From Phycisphaerae bacterium (GTDB lineage Bacteria > Planctomycetota > Phycisphaerae > Sedimentisphaerales > Anaerobacaceae), in the NCBI GenBank assembly GCA_017993835.1, contig JAGOLX010000033.1, positions 1 through 64,000 on the forward strand: 64,000 nt of DNA. Direction: 5' to 3'. The notes below the pieces were generated by a model that was given only the letters and a program-made list of their open reading frames with translations, was not told where the DNA came from and made no database searches. Shown here one piece after another: positions 56,152 to 64,000 of the stretch. Position 1 is the first letter of the stretch, and each line of letters opens with the position of its first letter. Both the position numbers and the translations under genes were made by a program.

Positions 56152-57573
56152 TCAGTGGCTGTCTCGCGGCGGGAAGACGATCTGGGCGAGCTTCTCGCGG
56201 ACGGGCTTGGTGGCTCCACCGTCGTGGGGATGGGCGCGATTGGTCAGCAGGATCAAGTAGACGCCGGTCTCGGGGTCGCAGACGAGACTGGTGCCGGTGT
56301 AGCCTGTGTGGCAGAAGGCCAGCGGCGAGGCGTTCGGTCCTTTCACCCAGGCGTAGCTGGAACTGAGGTCGAAGCCATAGGCCCGGCCATGAGACTGTTC
56401 TGTCGTGAGCATCGCAACCGCGGCGGGGCTGAGGATTCGCTTGCCCTTCCACTTGCCGTCGTTCAGGAGCATCCTGCAGAAGATCGCCAAGTCGGAGGCG
56501 GTGGAGAACAGGCCCGCGTTGCCGCTCGTGCCTGCCATGAGCCGGGCCAGCGGGTCATGCACCGTCCCGCGGAGCGGCTCGCCGTCCACGATCTCCGTCG
56601 CCGCGATTCGTTCCTTCCAGGAGGTGGGCGGATTGTAGGTCGTGTCCTTCATCCCGAGGGGAGTGTACAGGTTCGCGCGGGTGAAATCAGCGACGCTTTG
56701 AGTGGAGACGACCTTCACGATCTCCGCGAGCGTGATGTAGCCCAGGCAACTGTATCGGAACTCCTCGCCCGGTTTGGACCGGGCGTCCAGACTGCAAATC
56801 CTCTCGATGACCTTCTCCGGGCATGGGGTGCCATTGTTTTGCTTCAGGGAGTTCGCGTCGGTGTACGCGGGCAGGCCGGAAGTGTGGGTCAGGAGGTGGC
56901 GGATTCGCGCGTCCTCCTTGCCGCCGCAGGCGAAGGCGGGCAGGCAATCGCGGACGTAGTCGTTGGGATCGAGCTTGCCACGATCCACGAGGACCAGGAC
57001 CGACGCGGCGGTCGCTATCGGCTTGGTCATCGAGGCCAGGTCGAAGATCGTGTCCTTCTGCATCGGCGCCTGGTTCGGCTCGGAGATCGCCAGCCCGAAC
57101 GCCTTGTGGTAGAGCGTCTTGTTGCCCCGGCCGACGAGGACCACTGCGCCGGGGAAATGCCCGGCTTGGATCTCCTCCTCCACGACGCCGTCGATTCGGC
57201 CCAACTCCAAACGGGGCGCATGGTCCAGACGACAGGAGGAGCAAAGACACAGAAACACGACGACGGCAAAACTCGAAACTCGAGACTCGACCCCGCCGGA
57301 GCGGGAACGCAAATCCGAAACAAATCCCACGGCTCCAAATGGCGGAAACCCTCGCGTTACCGTGGCGAGGGCATCTTGCCCTTGTGTCCCGAGGGCGTCC
57401 CGCCCTCGGTTGTGTTGCCCGGAAGAAAGGCAGGGGCAAGATGCCCCCGCCACGCAAGGGCGGGACGCCCTCGCCACAGAGGTTGCACGCCGGGCGGTCC
57501 GTTTGGAGTTTCGGGTTTTGACCATTCGTGCTTGTGTCGGATTTCGAATTTCGGATTTCGTGCTTATCCTCAT
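56152..57573 (-). CDS. Beta-lactamase-family serine hydrolase with a repeat-derived N-terminus
   Basis: The catalytic region (about residues 120-473) is a class C beta-lactamase/esterase-like domain: SxxK in LASMTKPIATAA, a YxN-like YSCLGYITLAEI, HTSGLPAY, and HTGYTGT near the end. It may be a peptidase or esterase acting on cell-wall or small substrates. The start ATG 57573 overlaps the MurQ-like stop (ATGA) with AAGGAAA upstream. The lipoprotein signal (VVVFLCLCSSC) comes about 100 residues later, because families E and K repeats lie between. No better start is visible next to the signal. Confidence 0.7.
   Translation of the reverse strand: MRISTKSEIRNPTQARMVKTRNSKRTARRATSVARASRPCVAGASCPCLSSGQHNRGRDALGTQGQDALATVTRGFPPFGAVGFVSDLRSRSGGVESRVSSFAVVVFLCLCSSCRLDHAPRLELGRIDGVVEEEIQAGHFPGAVVLVGRGNKTLYHKAFGLAISEPNQAPMQKDTIFDLASMTKPIATAASVLVLVDRGKLDPNDYVRDCLPAFACGGKEDARIRHLLTHTSGLPAYTDANSLKQNNGTPCPEKVIERICSLDARSKPGEEFRYSCLGYITLAEIVKVVSTQSVADFTRANLYTPLGMKDTTYNPPTSWKERIAATEIVDGEPLRGTVHDPLARLMAGTSGNAGLFSTASDLAIFCRMLLNDGKWKGKRILSPAAVAMLTTEQSHGRAYGFDLSSSYAWVKGPNASPLAFCHTGYTGTSLVCDPETGVYLILLTNRAHPHDGGATKPVREKLAQIVFPPRDSH
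57238..57570. repeat. Family E element with a nested family K block
   Basis: The outer family E parts are AACTCGAAACTCGAGACTCG and AATCCGAAACAAATCCC on the left, and GTCGGATTTCGAATTTCGG on the right. The inner block 57363-57482 has GAGGGCATCTTGCCCTTG and its inverted counterpart, with the pairs GAGGGCGTCCCGCCCTC and GGGCGGGACGCCCTCGCC. All of it is open in the serine hydrolase frame. Confidence 0.8.
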
Positions 57574-59396
57574 GGGGTTTCCTTGGCGCCAGCCTGGATC
57601 CGCTCGATCGCCATCGCCACGGGCGAGGGGACTTCCTCGCCGCATTGGGCCCGCTCGGCCAGTTCCTCGATGGCCTCGTGGAGGACCTCGCAGGCGCGCT
57701 CGTAGGTGCATCCGGTCTGGAGCACGATGAGCCGGCAGCCGCGGTCGATGAGTTTCTTGTTGCTGGGCGAGACCCAGACCATCGCGTTGCCGATCACCCG
57801 GCCCATGCGGACCATCGTCGCGGTCGAGAGCGTGTTCAGGATGAGCTTGATCGCCAGGTGTTCCCACAGCCGCAGCGGCGAGTCGGGTACGTCGCAAGGG
57901 ACGTGGATCTGCTCGTCCGCGAAGACCGGCGTTCGTTGCATTCGTGGCCCAGATGCTTCGCTTCGCTCAGCATGACAAATGCCGGCGGGGGGGCCGAACG
58001 TGATCGCGGCGGTCCGTCCGAATTGATTATGGATAATGGATGATGGATGATGGGGCACGCTGCCGACCTGGACGAGCAGCGAGTCGGGGGCATTCGTGCG
58101 CGAGGGGTCGGGCTCGTTGCCGATGCGGAACTTGTGAATCTGGGTGTTGTCCAGTCTCGGCGGGTTGGCCTGGATGTGCGCGGGGGCTTTCAACTGTCTG
58201 AAGACCTCCGGACCCCAGGTCAGGCCGCGAGGCTCCCGCTGGAGCATCTCGCGCCATGCCTGCTCCGTCGAGCGACCCGGGTCCTTGACGAACGCCCAGG
58301 AGACAGGCGAAATCGTGTCGCCGGCCCTGCGGAAGGGGGGCGTCATGAACGTGGGCGACCGCTCGGTCGTGTCGGTCAGGACGTCGAGCATCAGGGAATC
58401 GGCGAGGTAGGTCACCAGGCCGTGACTGCGGTAGATCTGTTCCTCCAGTTCGACGGCCCGCGCGATCGCCGCGACGGCCTGCGGACTCGACAACTGCCCG
58501 AGCAGAGTCTCGAAGAGCTGGCGATAGGAGGAGATGGTGTGCACAGCACACCCTACATGCTTCGCCAGGGCCATCTCGGTTGCGGAGTCCTGCAGGGTGG
58601 GCTGTGCCCACCGCTTGTCTTCTGCCGCCAAGGCCATCTCCAGGGCGGCGCCGACGACGAGCAATTCGACTGTCGTCGCTTGCATGCGGGTCGAGCCGGT
58701 GATGGCCATGGGCCCGGTCGTCAGGTCGAGCTTGCCGATGCGGGGTTCCTCGATCACCTCGCGCGACCGTTGCACGTGCCGGCGGAGCAGATCGGTCGGA
58801 TTGTTGAAGACGAAGAACACGTGGGCGCCGACGTCGAGGCCCTGCCAAGCGGTGCCGATGACGAACGAGGTCTCGCCGCCCTCGGTGATGGCGACGACGA
58901 CATCGCCGCGCTGGACGCCGGCCTCGCGGATCTGATGCCGGCCGAAATCGGCGAAGTCCTCGAACCCCTCCACGGACTTGATGAGTGCGAAGTCGCCGCC
59001 GGCCATGACGCTGACGCACAGGTCTCGCATCCGCGCCGCGCCGGGTCGTTCGGGCTCTGCCTCTCGCCAGAACCGTCGCCAGGCGGCCTCGAGGAGGATG
59101 CTCAGCCGGCCGGTGGCGCCGCAGCCGGTGAAGAAGATCCGATGCCTGGTGCGAATCGCGCAGGCCAGGGCCTCGACGAGCCGGTCGAGACTCTCCTGTG
59201 CGAAGATCCGCTCCAGGGCCGCCGGGATGTCGTCGTCCACCGATTGCAGCAGGCGAATCCCCGCCGGCAGGTCGGTCGCGAGAGTCTGCGAGAGCCGTTG
59301 CGTCTTCGGGTGCGACGACTCCGTCAGCAGTTCGCCCAGGCGAAACGCCTTCTGGCATTCGAGGAACTCTCTGGCCTTTTCATGTACTCGTGACAT
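57570..59396 (-). CDS. MurQ/GKRP-like two-SIS-domain protein
   Basis: A 608-residue protein, twice the length of a normal MurQ etherase (about 300). The first SIS domain carries the MurQ signature GCGATGRLSILLEAAWRRFW and TEGGETSFVIGTA; a second SIS-like part follows (LWEHLAIKLILNTLSTATMV, GNAMVWVSPSNKKLID). The two-domain size and order match glucokinase regulatory protein relatives, so it may be an N-acetylmuramate-6-phosphate etherase or a sugar-phosphate-sensing regulator. Three repeat blocks are inserted in frame (58536-58612, 58024-58055, 57948-57979). It lies 42 bases downstream of dnaA and no clear ribosome binding site is seen. Confidence 0.75.
   Translation of the reverse strand: MSRVHEKAREFLECQKAFRLGELLTESSHPKTQRLSQTLATDLPAGIRLLQSVDDDIPAALERIFAQESLDRLVEALACAIRTRHRIFFTGCGATGRLSILLEAAWRRFWREAEPERPGAARMRDLCVSVMAGGDFALIKSVEGFEDFADFGRHQIREAGVQRGDVVVAITEGGETSFVIGTAWQGLDVGAHVFFVFNNPTDLLRRHVQRSREVIEEPRIGKLDLTTGPMAITGSTRMQATTVELLVVGAALEMALAAEDKRWAQPTLQDSATEMALAKHVGCAVHTISSYRQLFETLLGQLSSPQAVAAIARAVELEEQIYRSHGLVTYLADSLMLDVLTDTTERSPTFMTPPFRRAGDTISPVSWAFVKDPGRSTEQAWREMLQREPRGLTWGPEVFRQLKAPAHIQANPPRLDNTQIHKFRIGNEPDPSRTNAPDSLLVQVGSVPHHPSSIIHNQFGRTAAITFGPPAGICHAERSEASGPRMQRTPVFADEQIHVPCDVPDSPLRLWEHLAIKLILNTLSTATMVRMGRVIGNAMVWVSPSNKKLIDRGCRLIVLQTGCTYERACEVLHEAIEELAERAQCGEEVPSPVAMAIERIQAGAKETP
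57948..58055. repeat. Two repeat fragments inside the MurQ-like gene (families L and J)
   Basis: Family L at 57948-57979 is GCCCAGATGCTTCGCTTCGC followed by TCAGCATGACA, a widespread planctomycete-type repeat. Family J at 58024-58055 is TTATGGATAATGGATGATGG. They are translated as CHAERSEASGPRMQ and HHPSSIIHNQF and sit between the two SIS halves. Confidence 0.75.
58536..58612. repeat. Family M/H fragments inside the MurQ-like gene
   Basis: GTGTGCACAGCACACCC at 58538 and GGTGGGCTGTGCCCACC at 58597 are two small palindromes in one block, translated as KRWAQPTLQDSATEMALAKH and VGCAVHTISS. The first matches the palindrome beside the RAYT relic. Confidence 0.75.
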
Positions 59397-59438
59397 ATGC
59401 GATCGGAGGGCACGACGCCGGGGACGAGGGCCCTCGGC

Positions 59439-60911
59439 TCAGCGGGTGATGCTCTCTTCGAGCCGGGCGACGATCTCGCGGGCCTTGGCCACCTTGTTCC
59501 CGTGGGGGCCGTCCCAGTGGACTTCCGCGTCGCGCTCGAGCATTTCTTCGATTTTTTTACACGCAACCAAAACCGTTGCGTGATTTTTGTTGCCCATATA
59601 CCTACCCACTTCAGAGGAGGACATGTTCGTGTGCTTGCGGGTCAGGTACATGCTGAAGTGCCTGGCGAGGGAGACGGTTCGGCCCTTCTTGGCGGAGTGC
59701 AGGCCGGCGGGGGTGACGCCGAAATAGGCGCCCGCCGCGGCCTCGATGTCCGAGACGTGGACGATCGGGTCGCACCGCTCGATGTGCTCCGCGAGCACGG
59801 TCTCGGCCATGGCCAGCGAGAGCTTCTCGTCCTGCAACGTCGCGTAGGCGATGAGCTTCAGCAGCGCGCCTTCGATCTCGCGGACGTTCGTGCGGACCCG
59901 CTCGGCGACGTAGCGAATGACGTTCTCGGGCAGGTCGCTCCTGGACCTGGGCTCGCCGCCGGGCGAGATCCGCATCATCCGCCGGGCGAACTGCCGGCAG
60001 ATCTCGCAGCGCATGTGAAAGTCCGGCGCCTCGATCTTCACCACCATCCCCGACACGAACCGATTCACCAGCTTCTCCGACAACTGGGCGATCATCTTCG
60101 GGTGGGCGTCGGAGACCAGGACGACCTGCTTGCCCGCCAGGCTGATCGTATTGAAGGTGTGGAGGAATTCCTCCTGCGTCGAGGGCTTATTGGCGAGGAA
60201 GTGTACGTCGTCGATGGCGAGCAGGTCCATCTGTCTCATCCTGCGTCGGAAGACCTCCAGTTTCTTGGTCTTGAGTGCCAGGACGAACTGGTTGGCGAAC
60301 TCCTCCGCGGACAGGTACAGCCAGCGGGTCTGCGGGCGGGCCTGGGTCACGCCGTTGCAGATGCCCTGGAGCAGGTGGGTCTTGCCGACGCCGCAGCCGC
60401 CGTGGATGAACAGCGGGTTGAACGGGCTCTGCTGCTCGCGGATCAAGGCCTTGGCGGCATTGAACGCCAGCTCGTTCGAAGGGCCGACCACGAACGTGTC
60501 CAGCGTCAGGCGCAGCCCGTCGACGCTCTCGGATGATCCGCCGGCCTTCGTGGCGCTCCGGCTCTCCTGCATCGCAGCCGCCGGCGTGCGACGAGGCCCG
60601 GCGGCGCCCGACCGCCGACGTTCGCCCGACAGTTCCGTGTCGATCGTGAACGCGATCTCGGGCAGATGCCCCATCGCCGACTCCGCGGCCGCCCGGATGT
60701 CCTTGATGAAATGGCCTTCGAGCCACGTAGCCAGGAAGGGGTTCGCGACGCCGATACGCAGGTACCCGTCCGCCAGCGTGAACCGGGCGCTGTTCTGAAA
60801 CCAGATTCGATACTTCTGCACGCCGATCCGCTTGGCCAGCTCATCCGTGATCGCCGTCGTGTCGCAGCCCGCACCGCTGCGGGCGTTCTCATCCGTGACT
60901 ATGCCGTGCAT
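59439..60911 (-). CDS. dnaA: Chromosomal replication initiator protein
   Basis: A 490-residue AAA+ initiator that binds DnaA boxes and opens the origin. The Walker A motif is GGCGVGKTHLLQ, Walker B LLAIDDVHFL, and the C-terminal DNA-binding helix-turn-helix has the signature SLARHFSMYLTRKHTNMSSS followed by GRYMGNKNHATV. Domain I is at residues 1-100 and a low-complexity linker follows. GGGAG precedes the start. DnaA boxes lie upstream at 61201-61360. Confidence 0.97.
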   Translation of the reverse strand: MHGIVTDENARSGAGCDTTAITDELAKRIGVQKYRIWFQNSARFTLADGYLRIGVANPFLATWLEGHFIKDIRAAAESAMGHLPEIAFTIDTELSGERRRSGAAGPRRTPAAAMQESRSATKAGGSSESVDGLRLTLDTFVVGPSNELAFNAAKALIREQQSPFNPLFIHGGCGVGKTHLLQGICNGVTQARPQTRWLYLSAEEFANQFVLALKTKKLEVFRRRMRQMDLLAIDDVHFLANKPSTQEEFLHTFNTISLAGKQVVLVSDAHPKMIAQLSEKLVNRFVSGMVVKIEAPDFHMRCEICRQFARRMMRISPGGEPRSRSDLPENVIRYVAERVRTNVREIEGALLKLIAYATLQDEKLSLAMAETVLAEHIERCDPIVHVSDIEAAAGAYFGVTPAGLHSAKKGRTVSLARHFSMYLTRKHTNMSSSEVGRYMGNKNHATVLVACKKIEEMLERDAEVHWDGPHGNKVAKAREIVARLEESITR

Positions 60912-61488
60912 CAGGTCTCCCTGCCGACAAGGGCGAGCCGACGCAAGAGAGCCTGCGCCGAATCCCTGTCGATACCTGCTTCTCGATTATGGTTGCACTG
61001 GAGAACTGCCAGGAGGTCCGCCAGCGAAAACCGTGCTTGCTGGAGGACCCAATCCGTCCTCACGAAACACTCATATTCTGCGTGCTATTATTCAGCGAAC
61101 GAGCGACGAATCAATACGCATCCGGCGGTTTTCTTTTCCACCGGAGCGAGGGACAGCAGGACAATGGCTTTGCGCACGTTTTTTTTTTCTTGTTCACACG
61201 TTATCCACCTCGCAAGTGGCACTTGTGGATAACCCGTGTACAGGTGCAAGGCCCTTCGCGCCCCTAATCCCCTGCGTATCAGTACTGGGAATGCGGATAA
61301 TCGGGCAAACTGGGCGCTCGGCCTGCCATCCTGTGTATTTCCGCCAGTCAACTATCCACAACAAACGCAAGTCGCTCGAAACCCGCGCATCGCTGCGGCT
61401 TCCGTGCAGCCCCGCCTGGGAGATAGATGCCGTGTTTCCTTGGCAGCAGACTCCAGACGGCTCATGCTGCGTGAAGCCCGACGTGGTC
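60912..61488. other. Probable oriC with DnaA boxes
   Basis: Between dnaA and the type IIG gene there is no protein-coding gene. It contains TTATCCACC (61201-61209), its inverted match TGTGGATAA (61224-61232) and CTATCCACA (61352-61360), plus a run of nine or more T residues near 61180 and AT-rich sequence at 61060-61140 that could unwind. Position next to dnaA supports the call. Confidence 0.7.
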
Positions 61489-61517
61489 TTGACACCCTCC
61501 CCCCAACCGCCCATAAT
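61489..61517 (+). promoter_or_regulatory. Sigma70-like promoter of the restriction-methylase gene
   Basis: TTGACA and CATAAT are separated by 17 bases. Confidence 0.65.
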
Positions 61518-61555
61518 CAACTCTGATTTGACTGGCCCGCGAGGGATTCAAAGCG

Positions 61556-61591
61556 ATGCGACGAGAAGCCCTGCTGTCTATCGAACAATGA
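61556..61591 (+). CDS. Possible 11-codon leader peptide
   Basis: A tiny frame (MRREALLSIEQ) has GAGGG nine bases upstream and ends in ATGA, overlapping the start of the next gene, which itself lacks a ribosome binding site. Translation of the restriction-methylase may therefore depend on this leader, a feature that could limit or time its production. No family evidence exists, so confidence is modest. Confidence 0.35.
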   Translation: MRREALLSIEQ

Positions 61592-64000
61592 GTGCCAAAC
61601 AAGAATACCTGTTCCGAAGAATGGATCCGGCCCGATATGGCGAGCACCGCCAGAAGAGGCCGCTCTTCGTTCAGGCGTACCTGAGGAAGGAGTCCTCAGA
61701 CAACCGCCTGCAGGATGACCGATGCGAGCAGGCGTATAAGATCATCCAGAGATGGGCGGAACTGGAGTCCAGCGGCAAGCTCCAGACGCAGACCGAGAGC
61801 AATATCGAGGCCGAGTTCCTCACGCAGGTGTTTGGCGAGGCGCTGGGTTACACCCTGTTCTCGGAAGGCCAGACCCAATGGAACCTCAAGCCGAAGTTCC
61901 GTCTCAACGACCAGACCGCCGACGCCGCAATCGGATTCTTCGAGGCACATCGGCAGATTCCGGCGCGAGCCGTCATCGAACTCAAAGGGCCAACGGTCAA
62001 CGTGGACCGCGACCGGTTCAATGGACGCACGCCCGTCCAGCAATGCTGGGATTACCTTGCTGAGGTGCCCGAGTGCCCCTGGGGGATCGTGTCGAACATC
62101 GTGAGCTTTCGGCTCTACCACAGAGGCCAGACGCCGCGAGTGTACCAGCTCTTCACCCTCCAGGAGCTGCGCAAGCGAGAGACATTCCTGGAGTTCTATT
62201 GGCTGTTCGAGCGCGGCGGCCTGCTGCCGCTCGGCATCGGACAGGCGGCCCGCGCGGACGTGTTGCTGGAGAAGTCCGAAAAGCGTCAACGCGAGGTCGG
62301 CGACGAACTCTACAGCGACTATCATGACAATCGCGTCCGCCTGATTCAATACCTGACTGGTCCGGCCCACAACAAGCCGCTGGATGTTGCCATCCGCATG
62401 GCGCAAAAACTCGTGGACCGGATCATCTTCGTGGCGTTCTGCGAGGACCGCGAGTTGCTCCCCGCGCGATCCCTGTTCCGCGCGTGGAAGGAGCTTCCTG
62501 CCTTTTACCGCGTCACGAATCCGAAGTGGCAGAACTTCCTGTCGCTGTTCCGCAGCATCGACGAGGGAAGCCCGTCCGGCGACGTGCCCGCCTACAACGG
62601 GGGTCTGTTCCGCAAAGACGACGGCGTTGACAACCTCCAGCTCGACGACAACTGGACGGACTTCTTCAAGAGCCTCGGGGACTATGACTTCGGGACCGAA
62701 GTCACCGTCGATGTGCTCGGCCACCTGTTCGAGAAATCGATCAACGACATCGAGCGAATCCGCACAGCAGGCGGCCTCTTCGAGTCCAAAGGCGAGGAAC
62801 CTGTCGCCCCCAGGATGGCGAAGTCGGCGGAACGAAAGAGAGGAGGGGTCTACTACACCCCGCCTGAATTCACCAGGTTCATCACCGACCGCACGGTCGG
62901 GCTGACTGCACATGAGAAAATCCAGGCCGTCCAGGACAAGCATGGAATCGACGTGAGCGACCCCGAGCCCCACAAGAAGGACGGCAAGCTCAAACGCTGT
63001 GTCGAAGACGCGGTTCAGGCGCTCCGCGCGATCCGTGTCGTCGATCCCGCCTGCGGGAGCGGGGCCTTCCTCCTCCAGGCCTATGAAGTCCTCGAAGATC
63101 GCTACATGGATCTGGTGCACGCCTTGGAGCATGTCGATCCCAAGGGAGCGGACTCCCTCCGAGACCGGATCGCCGACTACATCCTCCACGACAACCTGTT
63201 CGGCGTCGATCTGTCCCCCGAGGCGGTCGAGATCACGCAACTATCGCTGTGGCTCCGCTCAGCCCAGCCCGGTAAGACGCTGGCCGACCTCTCCAAGAAC
63301 GTCGTCTGCGGCAACAGCTTAGTGACGGACCCCGACATGGACCCGCGGGCGATGAACTGGCAGACGACGTTTCCGCAGGTCTTCACGCCGGACCGAAGCG
63401 GTTTCGACTGCGTCATCGGGAATCCTCCCTGGGAACGCCTGAAGCTCCAGGAACGGGAGTTCTTCGACGCGGTGGTCCCGGAGATCGCCTCGGCGGTGGA
63501 TGCGGCGACGCGACGTCGGCTGATCGCCGAGATCAAGCAGACCCGTCCCGGAATCTACGAGCGGTACCTCCAAGCCAAGGCCGATGCAGACAAGATGCTC
63601 GAGTACGTCCGAGCCAGTGAGCGATATCCCCTGTGCGGCAGGGGCGATATCAACACCTACGCCGTCTTTGCGGAGCTGGCGCGAAGTCTGGTGGCGCCGA
63701 CGGGTCGCGTGGGCCTGCTCGTCCCCTCAGGCATCGCCACCGACCACACGACGAAGGCCTTCTTCGGCGACATCGTAGACAATGACTTGCTCACGGGCCT
63801 CTATGACTTCGAGAACAAGACCCCCATTTTTCCCGATGTTCACCGGTCGTACAAGTTCTCCGTGCTGCTGTTCGGTGGCGCCGAGCGCAAGTCGGAGTCG
63901 GCGGATTTCGTCTTCTTCGCCCATCAGATGGAGGACCTGGAGGGACGGGACAGGCACATCTCGTTGTCGAAGAAGGACCTGCGGTCCCTGAACCCCAATA
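61588..64000 (+). CDS. Type IIG-like restriction-modification methylase, partial
   Basis: An open frame of more than 800 residues cut off by the window end. The N-terminal 250 residues contain RAVIELKGPTVN, a plausible PD-(D/E)xK nuclease core. The middle is an adenine-specific N6-methyltransferase domain: motif I DPACGSGAFLLQA near residue 486, and motif IV GNPPWERL near residue 611, preceded by GGVYYTPPEFT as in Eco57I-like enzymes. One polypeptide thus probably both cuts and methylates DNA. Alternatives are a PglX-like or other defence-system methylase; the genes beyond the window would decide. It is transcribed away from oriC. Confidence 0.82.
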   Translation, partial: MSAKQEYLFRRMDPARYGEHRQKRPLFVQAYLRKESSDNRLQDDRCEQAYKIIQRWAELESSGKLQTQTESNIEAEFLTQVFGEALGYTLFSEGQTQWNLKPKFRLNDQTADAAIGFFEAHRQIPARAVIELKGPTVNVDRDRFNGRTPVQQCWDYLAEVPECPWGIVSNIVSFRLYHRGQTPRVYQLFTLQELRKRETFLEFYWLFERGGLLPLGIGQAARADVLLEKSEKRQREVGDELYSDYHDNRVRLIQYLTGPAHNKPLDVAIRMAQKLVDRIIFVAFCEDRELLPARSLFRAWKELPAFYRVTNPKWQNFLSLFRSIDEGSPSGDVPAYNGGLFRKDDGVDNLQLDDNWTDFFKSLGDYDFGTEVTVDVLGHLFEKSINDIERIRTAGGLFESKGEEPVAPRMAKSAERKRGGVYYTPPEFTRFITDRTVGLTAHEKIQAVQDKHGIDVSDPEPHKKDGKLKRCVEDAVQALRAIRVVDPACGSGAFLLQAYEVLEDRYMDLVHALEHVDPKGADSLRDRIADYILHDNLFGVDLSPEAVEITQLSLWLRSAQPGKTLADLSKNVVCGNSLVTDPDMDPRAMNWQTTFPQVFTPDRSGFDCVIGNPPWERLKLQEREFFDAVVPEIASAVDAATRRRLIAEIKQTRPGIYERYLQAKADADKMLEYVRASERYPLCGRGDINTYAVFAELARSLVAPTGRVGLLVPSGIATDHTTKAFFGDIVDNDLLTGLYDFENKTPIFPDVHRSYKFSVLLFGGAERKSESADFVFFAHQMEDLEGRDRHISLSKKDLRSLNPN

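Overview
The window is GC-rich bacterial chromosome that looks like a Planctomycetota genome, probably of the Phycisphaerae/Sedimentisphaerales type. This is an inference from content: PEP-CTERM and VPLPA-type sorted surface proteins, secreted carbohydrate-active lipoproteins (DUF1080, DUF2961/GH172, DUF5010-like), a eukaryotic-type hexokinase, a long two-SIS-domain MurQ/GKRP-like protein, and a very dense load of short palindromic repeats. It contains dnaA with a likely oriC, gyrA, holA, prfB (with its +1 frameshift), folE and pepA, so it is a core chromosomal segment near the origin.

Layout. 1-2 kb: a small accessory cluster with an HNH endonuclease and zinc-ribbon proteins. 2-5.2 kb: a methylenetetrahydrofolate reductase / methyltetrahydrofolate methyltransferase reading frame carrying at least four in-frame repeat blocks. 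5.5-12.1 kb: exported proteins, two PEP-CTERM proteins and an AT-rich VPLPA-CTERM protein. 12.2-13.4 kb: a HEPN/MNT toxin-antitoxin pair between two copies of a long direct repeat. 13.4-18 kb: divergent transporters (APC-EIIA permease and a CPA2-type antiporter). 18.1-21.8 kb: gyrA and holA. 21.8-25.4 kb: DUF1848, a small membrane protein and two sugar-hydrolase lipoproteins. 25.5-38.7 kb: two tandem TetR-controlled tripartite RND efflux operons whose promoters contain the same 14-bp palindrome. 38.8-44.8 kb: prfB, pepA, folE, a pterin synthase and an RluA synthase. 45-49.5 kb: SGNH/AlgJ-like and MBOAT O-acetylation genes next to a FGE-like lipoprotein and an HDAC-like deacetylase in one frame. 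50-53.1 kb: galE and hexokinase. 53.2-56 kb: a RAYT transposase relic and a vsr-dcm-REase restriction-modification island. 56.1-61.5 kb: a serine hydrolase, MurQ/GKRP-like, dnaA and oriC. 61.5-64 kb: a type IIG-like restriction-methylase, cut by the window end.

The most striking signal is the repeats. More than a dozen families of short inverted repeats occur. Many lie between genes, which is ordinary for REP-like elements, but several (families A, B, C, D, J, K, L and M in this annotation) lie inside protein-coding genes without breaking the frame. Family A is a modular element with about 21-bp terminal inverted repeats and internal hairpins. It occurs three times in full, always inside an open frame; one copy carries a nested family B element; and all three copies have a length compatible with frame retention. 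Repeats have also lengthened a PEP-CTERM protein past its sorting signal and separated start codons from signal peptides in two lipoproteins. This resembles Rickettsia palindromic elements but with different sequences, and is my best candidate for an undescribed system.
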